Assembly: GCA_002770795.1 (NCBI GenBank)
Contig: PCTP01000232.1
Coordinates: 1 to 12,147, forward strand
Reading direction: 5' to 3'
Source of the DNA: Gammaproteobacteria bacterium CG22_combo_CG10-13_8_21_14_all_40_8
Lineage (GTDB): Bacteria; Pseudomonadota; Gammaproteobacteria; Enterobacterales; GCA-002770795
DNA: 12,147 bases
Shown in pieces: positions 6,643 to 12,147 of the stretch. A program made the translations under genes and the position numbers. The stretch's first letter is position 1. Each line of letters begins with the position of its first letter. The notes below the pieces were generated by a model. It did not search any database and was not told the DNA's origin. It saw only the letters and a list, made by a program, of their open reading frames with translations.

Positions 6643-7851
6643 TTAGACCTTTTCAATGATCATTGCGATGCCTTGACCTACACCAATACACATAGTACAT
6701 AAGGCGTAACGTGCCTGTGGTAGTCTTTTAAGTTGATAGGCTGCGGTCATCACCAGTCTTGCACCGCTCATGCCCAAAGGATGTCCTAAGGAAATAGCTC
6801 CACCGTTTGGGTTTACTCTTGGGTCATTATCCGCAATTTGTAAACTTCGTAAAACCGCCAATCCTTGAGCGGCAAAGGCTTCGTTTAATTCAATAACATC
6901 CATATCTGCCAATGTTAATCCTGTTTGTTTTAATATTTTTTGTGTCGCTGCAATTGGGCCAATCCCCATGACATTGGGTTCGACACCGGAAGTGGACATG
7001 GCCACAACTCTTGCCAGAGGTTGTAAGTTTTGAATTTTCAGTTGTTGTTCATTGGCGATTAACAAAGCGGCTGCACCATCGTTTATTCCAGAGGAATTAC
7101 CCGCAGTCACCGTGCCATTTTGCTTAAAGGGGGTTGGCAGTTTTGCCAGTCCTTCTAATGTGGTTGATTCTCTGGGATGTTCATCCAACTTGAATTCAGC
7201 GGTTTCTTTTTTGTTGAGTTTTATAATGACAGGTACAATTTCCTGTTTAAAAATACCATTTTTTTGGGCTTTCGCTGTTTTTTGCTGGCTGTTGTAGGCG
7301 AAAAGGTCTTGATCTTCTCGGCTGATTTGATATTTTTCTGCCACAATTTCGGCAGTATCAGGCATGGAGTCAACACCAAAAAGCGCTTTCATTTGGGGGT
7401 TGATAAAGCGCCAGCCCATGGTGGTATCGAAAAGTTGAGTCTGTCTAGAGAATGCCGATTCGGCTTTTGCCAACACCATCGGTGCTCTTGACATAGATTC
7501 AACGCCACCAGCGATACAAAGCTGTTGCTCTCCACTGGCAATGGCTCTTGCAGCCGTTCCTATAGCATCCATGCCTGAGCCACATAAACGATTTAAAGTG
7601 ACGCCGGGGACAATGGTAGGGATGCCTGCTAATAGAGCGCTCATTCTGGCAACATTTCGATTGTCCTCACCTGATTGATTGGCGCATCCATAATAAATAT
7701 CATCGATGGCTTCAAGATCTAATTGAGGATGGCGACTGATTAAGGCTTTCATCGGAATTGCACCTAAATCATCTGCTCTGATACTAGAGAGGGAGCCAGC
7801 GTAGCGGCCAATAGCTGTTCGGATGGCATCAACAATATAAACATTTTTCAT
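6643..7851 (-). CDS. Acetyl-CoA acyltransferase, 3-oxoadipyl-CoA thiolase-like (PcaF/PaaJ type)
   Basis: Cytosolic thiolase of 402 aa, full length for the degradative family. It cleaves a 3-oxoacyl-CoA with CoA to give acetyl-CoA and a shortened acyl-CoA. The nucleophile is Cys90 in NRLCGSGMDA, the general acid/base pair is His357 (GHPLGMSG) and Cys388 (TMCIGVGQG), and NEAFAAQG supplies the oxyanion-hole asparagine. Features shared with PcaF/PaaJ rather than FadA or PhaA include GCANQSGEDNRNVARM, DTTMGWRFINPQMK and GVDSMPDTAE, pointing to 3-oxoadipyl-CoA as substrate (beta-ketoadipate or phenylacetate pathways). No other pca or paa gene is nearby, so the role may be elsewhere in fatty or aromatic acid oxidation. 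The start follows a weak GAGAA, seven bases before the ATG. It is divergent from the peptide permease. Confidence 0.88.
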   Translation of the reverse strand: MKNVYIVDAIRTAIGRYAGSLSSIRADDLGAIPMKALISRHPQLDLEAIDDIYYGCANQSGEDNRNVARMSALLAGIPTIVPGVTLNRLCGSGMDAIGTAARAIASGEQQLCIAGGVESMSRAPMVLAKAESAFSRQTQLFDTTMGWRFINPQMKALFGVDSMPDTAEIVAEKYQISREDQDLFAYNSQQKTAKAQKNGIFKQEIVPVIIKLNKKETAEFKLDEHPRESTTLEGLAKLPTPFKQNGTVTAGNSSGINDGAAALLIANEQQLKIQNLQPLARVVAMSTSGVEPNVMGIGPIAATQKILKQTGLTLADMDVIELNEAFAAQGLAVLRSLQIADNDPRVNPNGGAISLGHPLGMSGARLVMTAAYQLKRLPQARYALCTMCIGVGQGIAMIIEKV

Positions 7852-7899
7852 GAGGGTTCTCGGTAGTCGATCTTTTAATAGTTACATAATGATGCAGCT

Positions 7900-7928
7900 A
7901 TGATAAGTTTTTGTGTGGATTCAAGCAA
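7900..7928 (-). promoter_or_regulatory. Candidate promoter for the thiolase gene
   Basis: Read on the minus strand, TTGCTT (7928-7923) and TATCAT (7905-7900) are separated by 17 bases. The -10 box matches five of six consensus bases but the -35 only three. It lies about 50 bases before the thiolase ATG in the 197-base divergent region. Confidence 0.35.
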
Positions 7929-7971
7929 ATTCTTTATCTGTATAGACCGAGGAGTTAAGGCGTAATTTGTT

Positions 7972-8000
7972 CTTTTGCTAGTTAGACTAGTCATTATAAT
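7972..8000 (+). promoter_or_regulatory. Candidate promoter with inverted repeat for the peptide permease
   Basis: A perfect -10 box TATAAT (7995-8000) precedes the permease ATG by about 50 bases. The -35 region is poor (CTTTTG at 7972, 17-base spacing). A perfect 5-base inverted repeat, CTAGT-TAG-ACTAG (7978-7990), fills the spacer and could be an operator, as weak -35 boxes often go with regulated promoters. A second TATACT (8011-8016) offers an alternative -10. Confidence 0.4.
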
Positions 8001-8048
8001 CGTCTGGCTATATACTCGAAACCACCTATCAACAACAAGAATAATGAG

Positions 8049-9554
8049 ATGACAACACATTCACACCCTATTACCCAAAAGCAATCCTTTACTACGGTTG
8101 CTATGATCGAGCTGTGGGAGCGTTTCGGTTATTACGGAATGCAAGCTCTGATTGTTTATTTTATGGTTCAACGTCTCGGTTTTGATGACATCAGAGCCAA
8201 TCTGGTTTGGAGTGCCGCAGCAGCACTAATTTATGTTTCTCCAGCTATTGGTGGCTGGGTGGGCGATAAGGTGCTTGGCACCAAACGCACCATGATTTTA
8301 GGGGCGGTTATTTTAACCCTTGGATACGCTTTAATGGCTGTTCCAACTGAAAATACCTGGTTCCTTTTCTCTTCACTAGGCGTCATCGTGGTTGGTAATG
8401 GTTTATTTAAACCCAATGCGGGTAATCTTGTTCGTAAAATTTACGAAGGAGATGATTCTAAATTAGATAGTGCGTTTACTATTTACTATATGGCGGTTAA
8501 TGTGGGTTCCACTTTTTCCATGTTGTTAACGCCATGGATTAAAGATTATATCAACGAGACTTATGGGCACGAGTTAGGTTGGCATGTCGCTTTTGCTATT
8601 TGTAGCGTTGGCTTGATTGTTGGTTTGGGTAATTACATGATAACCAAATATACCCTTAACCACCTAGGTTCTAAACCAGATGAAAAACCTGTTGATCAAA
8701 ACAAACTGATTGCGGTGTTAGGTTTTAGTTTATTAGCCGTTGTTGCGTCAGCTGTTATTTTAGAATACCAATCCGTTGCGCGTATTTTTGTTTATCTTGC
8801 TGGTGTGGTGGTATTGGGCATTTTTGCTCACTTGATACATAGTAGTAAAGAGAGCGAACGAGCGGGATTAATTGCCGCGTTAGTTCTCACGATACAAACA
8901 GTCTTTTTCTTTATTTTCTATCAGCAGATGTCTACCTCTTTAGCATTATTTGCGTTACGCAATGTGGATTGGAACTTCCAACTTATGGGTATGCATATTT
9001 GGACATGGTCGCCGGCTCAGTTTCAGGCACTGAATCCTATTTGGATTATGATTATGAGCCCAATATTAGCCATGTGGTATACCAAGGCGGGACAGAATAA
9101 CAAAGATCTTTCTATCGCAGCCAAATTTGCCTTTGGTTTTGCTGTCGTTGCCATAGGATTCTTTATTTATGGTGTAGCAGGCCATTTTGCAGTCGATGGA
9201 AAAACCTCTTCATGGGTCATGATTATTGGCTATGCATTTCAATCTCTGGGTGAGTTATTGGTCAGCGGATTGGGATTAGCCATGATTGCTCGTTATGTAC
9301 CAGCGCGTATGGGTGGATTTATGATGGGCGCTTATTTTGTGGCTTCGGGTCTTTCTCAATACTTTGGCGGGGTTGTGGCTAATTATGCCAGCATTCCATC
9401 AGATATCATCGATCCGTTACAATCTCTGCCCATTTATACCAGTTTATTTAATAAGCTTGGGGTTGCTGCTTTGGTTGCGACTGGATTTGCGTTAGCTTCA
9501 TTGCCTTTAATGAGAAAATTAACAGAAACACATCATGGGCATAGTAATCGTTAG
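8049..9554 (+). CDS. POT/PTR family proton-coupled di/tripeptide permease (DtpA/B-like)
   Basis: Inner-membrane symporter of 501 aa that takes up di- and tripeptides with protons. It is predicted to have 14 membrane helices, as bacterial Dtp proteins do. The family motif ExxERFxYYG is present as ELWERFGYYG (21-30) on helix 1, with its proton-coupling Glu and Arg. Further landmarks are GGWVGDKVLGTKRTMILGA after helix 2, NGLFKPNAGNLV carrying the conserved helix-4 Lys, and the PTR2 signature-like FTIYYMAVNVGS. FQSLGELLVSGLGLAMI matches the SPxGLE region of helix 10. It is transcribed alone, with its own promoter and a strong intrinsic terminator 49 bases after the stop. It is a plausible nutrient importer; nothing links it directly to the upstream RiPP locus. 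Confidence 0.92.
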   Translation: MTTHSHPITQKQSFTTVAMIELWERFGYYGMQALIVYFMVQRLGFDDIRANLVWSAAAALIYVSPAIGGWVGDKVLGTKRTMILGAVILTLGYALMAVPTENTWFLFSSLGVIVVGNGLFKPNAGNLVRKIYEGDDSKLDSAFTIYYMAVNVGSTFSMLLTPWIKDYINETYGHELGWHVAFAICSVGLIVGLGNYMITKYTLNHLGSKPDEKPVDQNKLIAVLGFSLLAVVASAVILEYQSVARIFVYLAGVVVLGIFAHLIHSSKESERAGLIAALVLTIQTVFFFIFYQQMSTSLALFALRNVDWNFQLMGMHIWTWSPAQFQALNPIWIMIMSPILAMWYTKAGQNNKDLSIAAKFAFGFAVVAIGFFIYGVAGHFAVDGKTSSWVMIIGYAFQSLGELLVSGLGLAMIARYVPARMGGFMMGAYFVASGLSQYFGGVVANYASIPSDIIDPLQSLPIYTSLFNKLGVAALVATGFALASLPLMRKLTETHHGHSNR

Positions 9555-9602
9555 GTGTTATATTAATCCCCCTTTGCATTTTTGGTGCTACGGGTGTTAG
9601 AT

Positions 9603-9643
9603 AATTCCCCTCTTAACAAGCAAATGGTAAGAGGGGAATTTTT
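9603..9643 (+). terminator. Strong rho-independent terminator after the peptide permease
   Basis: AATTCCCCTCTTA (9603-9615) and TAAGAGGGGAATT (9628-9640) form a perfect 13-bp stem with a 12-base loop, followed by a T run (9639-9643). This is a textbook intrinsic terminator closing the permease transcript. Confidence 0.92.
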
Positions 9644-9653
9644 AAATTCTTAC

Positions 9654-9681
9654 CTGACAAAATTGATAAAAGGACTATACT
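9654..9681 (+). promoter_or_regulatory. Sigma70-type promoter for the HDOD gene
   Basis: CTGACA (9654-9659) and TATACT (9676-9681) are separated by 16 bases and lie about 30 bases before the ATG at 9712. The preceding terminator isolates this promoter from the permease, so the HDOD gene is its own unit. Confidence 0.65.
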
Positions 9682-9711
9682 TCAAATATATCTTTCCGTA
9701 AGAAGCCACTT

Positions 9712-11022
9712 ATGTTCGGTTTTGACAAAAAGTTGCCCTCTCAATCAATACAGCACTTCGATAAACATATAGAGATAGCTAAAAAAGATCCCTTCAATCG
9801 CTTGCCTGAAAATTTTAGTATTTTAATTGGAGAACAAGTGAGTCTTCATAGAGTAAAGGCTAAAACTTGGATTATTCAATCCCAAGAGCAAGACGATTAT
9901 GATTATTATCTGGTTCAGGGAACCGTAAAAGACATTGCCTCCGATGGTAAATTTTTTTATTTCGATGAAACTGACAAAAAAGCCCTGTCACCCTTATCTT
10001 GGTTACGACCCAGGCAATATTCTACATGTGCTGAGTCAAAATGGGTCACTTATCTGCAAATCCCTCACCATGTGGTGGAAACAGCTAAGTCAGCATTAAG
10101 TCATTATCAAAAGGCTGGTGAGATAGAAGTGGATCAAATTCAACAGGATCCCGAATTGAATTTTATTATTGAAAAAATTAGGTTGGATATTGATAGAGAT
10201 AGAATGAACTTACCCAGTATCCCAAAAGTTGCTCTGAAAATTAGAGAAGCAGCACAGCAAAAAGATATTGGCTTGGCTGATATTGCTCGAATTTGTTTAA
10301 GGGATCCAGTGATTTGCGCTAAGTTAATTAAAGCCGCAAATAGCGCCTACTATCGAGGTGTTAATATGATTTCAGATGCGGTGGGTGCCGTAACAAGATT
10401 AGGTAAAGATGTCACCCAGCAACTGGTTTTATACTACGCCATTAAAGAACAATTTAATGCTAAAAATACCGAGTTGAATAATTCACTCTCTCAAATCTGC
10501 AGGGAATCTATGGAAGTGGCCATTTTGGCAAAAGTGATTGCTAAGTTATCGAAAATTGATTTTGACCTAAATACAGCGTTCATGGCTGGTTTATTACATC
10601 GTATAGGAGAGGTGCCTATTTATGCTTATGCCGATGATTTTATTCAAAATCAACAAGAATTAGAACTCATTCCTGAATTAGCTCGGAGAATGGGCGCAGA
10701 AATTGGCGAAAGAATTATTCGTCAATGGAATTTAGGAGACGAGTATGCCCACGCCATTGCTAAAGGGGCTAATTTACGGGATGACACTCAGGCTGAAGCG
10801 AGTTATGCCGATGTGGTGATTGCGGCAAAAGCTCATTATTTAATCCGCCATAAACTCTTTAAACAACTCCCTGTCATGGCAGAAATTTCTGCGTTAAAGA
10901 AAATCAGATTGGGTGAGATTTCACCTCAATTAAGTATAGAGATTTTATTAACTGCGGAAAAGGAAATTCGATCTTTAGATGAGATATTTCCGTCAAGTCA
11001 AGAAGCTATTTCATTTCATTAG
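9712..11022 (+). CDS. HDOD domain protein with N-terminal cyclic-nucleotide-binding-like domain
   Basis: Predicted cytosolic signalling protein of 436 aa. Residues about 30-125 look like a divergent cNMP-binding-like beta roll (HRVKAKTWIIQSQEQDDYDYYLVQGTV), without a clear phosphate-binding cassette. Residues about 165-365 form an HDOD domain: LPSIPKVALKI, LRDPVICAKLIKAANSAYY, ISDAVGAVTRLG and MAGLLHRIGEVPI. Where true HD phosphohydrolases have HD, this has HR (296-297), so it is probably non-catalytic, as is usual for HDOD. Such proteins often act as adaptors in c-di-GMP, motility or stress pathways in gammaproteobacteria, but the specific role is unknown. The start is supported by AGAAG six bases upstream. 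Its 3' end overlaps the convergent TPR gene by 12 bases. Confidence 0.85.
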   Translation: MFGFDKKLPSQSIQHFDKHIEIAKKDPFNRLPENFSILIGEQVSLHRVKAKTWIIQSQEQDDYDYYLVQGTVKDIASDGKFFYFDETDKKALSPLSWLRPRQYSTCAESKWVTYLQIPHHVVETAKSALSHYQKAGEIEVDQIQQDPELNFIIEKIRLDIDRDRMNLPSIPKVALKIREAAQQKDIGLADIARICLRDPVICAKLIKAANSAYYRGVNMISDAVGAVTRLGKDVTQQLVLYYAIKEQFNAKNTELNNSLSQICRESMEVAILAKVIAKLSKIDFDLNTAFMAGLLHRIGEVPIYAYADDFIQNQQELELIPELARRMGAEIGERIIRQWNLGDEYAHAIAKGANLRDDTQAEASYADVVIAAKAHYLIRHKLFKQLPVMAEISALKKIRLGEISPQLSIEILLTAEKEIRSLDEIFPSSQEAISFH

Positions 11023-11562
11023 CGCTGATGACGAGCTTTGTTTTTCACTTCGAGTAGTTTGTTGTCTATGTAATTCCACAATTTTTCCTGCAATCTCTTT
11101 AGCTTTTGCATCACTTCCTCCGAGCAATTTTGGTGCTATCAGATAATAGGCCATTAACCCTTGTAAATAGTCTACATTGTTCGGTGCTAATGCAACGCTT
11201 TTTTTAAAAGCATTTAATGCTCTGATTGCATAGCTGGAAGAGCTAATCAAATTAGCTTGAGAAGCCTTATAAGCCTCGATTTTAGCCAGTTTGAAATAAT
11301 AGCTGGGTTGGTTTGGCTGGAGTTCTATTGCTTTTTTTATGCTGGTTTGTGCTTTGCTTATCTGCTTGAGTTCAAAAAATGTAGCGCTTTTCAAGTACAA
11401 AGTTTGAGCCTGTGACAGGGAAGTATCAGTATCTCCCTTGGAAGCTGTCACTATGCTGGAGATCAATAATAAATAGATAAACAACGTATGATTTAAAACT
11501 TTGTTCCTGTTCTCTAGAAGAGATAGAGAATGCGGTTTTTTATTTGGAATAAATGGCATCAT
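11011..11562 (-). CDS. Secreted or membrane-anchored TPR repeat protein
   Basis: 183-aa protein of unknown function. A basic N-terminal stretch and hydrophobic segment (about 26-40, TLFIYLLLISSIVTA) form a signal peptide or anchor, placing the rest in the periplasm. Two to three TPR-like helical pairs follow, including YLKSATFFELKQISKAQTSI, KKAIELQPNQPSYYFKLAKIE and FKKSVALAPNNVDYLQGLM, the last two with the typical Pro-Asn turn. The segment LIAPKLLGGSDAKAKEIAGKI resembles a motif seen in other small TPR proteins and may bind a partner. The ATG comes directly after the stop of the pseudouridine synthase gene (TAA then ATGATG), so translation is very likely coupled. The 25-residue N-region is long, but no later Met is available. 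The 3' end overlaps the HDOD gene by 12 bases. Confidence 0.72.
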   Translation of the reverse strand: MMPFIPNKKPHSLSLLENRNKVLNHTLFIYLLLISSIVTASKGDTDTSLSQAQTLYLKSATFFELKQISKAQTSIKKAIELQPNQPSYYFKLAKIEAYKASQANLISSSSYAIRALNAFKKSVALAPNNVDYLQGLMAYYLIAPKLLGGSDAKAKEIAGKIVELHRQQTTRSEKQSSSSALMK

Positions 11563-12147
11563 TTAATTTAATTCAAATTGTTTAGGTATGAAGAACTCTT
11601 TGCTCATCTTATCTATGGGACAAACAAAACTCAAAAAAGTTGAAGATAATTGTAGATCCATCTCATTGTCACTCTCCATCAACTGCTTATTTCCAAACAA
11701 ACGATCACCCATAATGGGGTAACCATACCCCGCCAAATGTTTTCTAATTTGGTGCTTGCGACCTGTTTCAATATCTACCCTAACGACAGATGTTTGCGTT
11801 TCTGAGTCGAATTTCAGTCGTTCTACATGACTAATTGCAGGCTTGTTATCAATACTTTCTGTGATATTAACTCTCTGCGTTGGAAACTCGCCAAACACTC
11901 GTGCTCGATATTGTTTAGTAATCTGTCTATTTTCAAACAGTTGGGATAGTTGGTTGGCCATTTTTTTACTGTGTGCCAACAAAATGAGACCATTGGCGGC
12001 TTTATCCAGACGATGCACAATGAAAGCCGGGCGCTCAGGAAGCAGATGTTGTTCAGCCCAACGAGCCACAGTGCAATGATCACTCCATTTTGATCCTTGA
12101 GACAATACACCAGAAGGTTTGTACCAGACTGAATACTGTTGTTGGTC
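11563..12147 (-). CDS. RluA-family RNA pseudouridine synthase, 5' partial
   Basis: Converts specific uridines in rRNA or tRNA to pseudouridine. The family's catalytic motif HRLDKAANGLILLA is present, with the Asp nucleophile in HRLD. KQYRARVFG and the RKHQIRKHLAGYGYPIMGDRLFG block are also diagnostic. The frame stays open to the right edge: codons upstream of the TTG near 12105 read QQQYSVWYKPSGVL, matching the family's conserved KPxG(x)L motif, so the start lies beyond the window and the TTG is not the start. The missing part is short, since the KPxG motif normally sits close to the N-terminus in single-domain members. No S4 domain is visible. The RNA target cannot be assigned, though single-domain members include TruC- and RluA-like enzymes. 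It is co-transcribed with the TPR gene that follows directly. Confidence 0.88.
   Translation of the reverse strand, partial: DQQQYSVWYKPSGVLSQGSKWSDHCTVARWAEQHLLPERPAFIVHRLDKAANGLILLAHSKKMANQLSQLFENRQITKQYRARVFGEFPTQRVNITESIDNKPAISHVERLKFDSETQTSVVRVDIETGRKHQIRKHLAGYGYPIMGDRLFGNKQLMESDNEMDLQLSSTFLSFVCPIDKMSKEFFIPKQFELN

Noticed and set aside
7875..8060. Minus-strand open frame of 61 codons in the divergent intergenic region
   Set aside because: It runs across the promoter region of the permease and into its start, has no recognisable domain and no convincing ribosome site.
11823..12110. Overlapping minus-strand and plus-strand open frames inside the pseudouridine synthase gene
   Set aside because: They are shadows of the RluA-family frame, which carries all the conserved motifs.
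1..12147. Mobile elements, CRISPR arrays, tRNA or rRNA genes
   Set aside because: Read for transposase, integrase, regularly spaced repeats and tRNA-like arms; none was seen. The borosin pair has no flanking repeats or integrase to indicate recent transfer.

Overview
The window looks like ordinary chromosome of a low-GC gammaproteobacterium. The evidence is the set of protein relatives (Uup, DtpA/B-type POT permease, PcaF/PaaJ thiolase, HDOD protein, RluA-type synthase) and FNR/sigma70-like promoter elements. A marine Alteromonadales/Oceanospirillales-type host would fit, but genus and species cannot be read from the sequence. No insertion sequence, phage gene, CRISPR array, tRNA or rRNA was seen. 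No stretch longer than about 200 bases lacks a gene.

Layout. Bases 1-5356 (+) hold a compact run: uup (5' end cut by the window edge), a GNAT acetyltransferase, a tetrapyrrole-methylase-fold methyltransferase, a small 86-aa protein, and a membrane TPR-GGDEF diguanylate cyclase. Bases 5454-6605 (+) encode a MOT1-type molybdate/sulfate transporter with its own promoter and an FNR-like site. It converges on a 3-oxoadipyl-CoA thiolase-like gene (6643-7851, -) across a shared hairpin. The thiolase diverges from a POT peptide permease (8049-9554, +), which ends in a strong intrinsic terminator. An HDOD/cyclic-nucleotide-binding-like protein follows (9712-11022, +) with its own promoter. It converges, with a 12-base overlap, on a minus-strand pair: an RluA-family pseudouridine synthase (5' end off the window) and a secreted TPR protein.

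Main point. The methyltransferase (2448-3227) and the 86-aa protein (3336-3596) have the hallmarks of a split (type IV) borosin RiPP system, the class typified by SonM/SonA of Shewanella oneidensis. The methyltransferase resembles SonM along its whole length and keeps the Tyr/Arg/Tyr catalytic set. The small protein resembles SonA: a helical borosin-binding-like domain, a hydrophobic core (NLMCVMIP), then an unusually long acidic tail. The precursor stop overlaps the start of the diguanylate cyclase (TAATG), so peptide and c-di-GMP enzyme are probably translationally coupled. This suggests, without proving, a backbone N-methylated peptide tied to c-di-GMP signalling.
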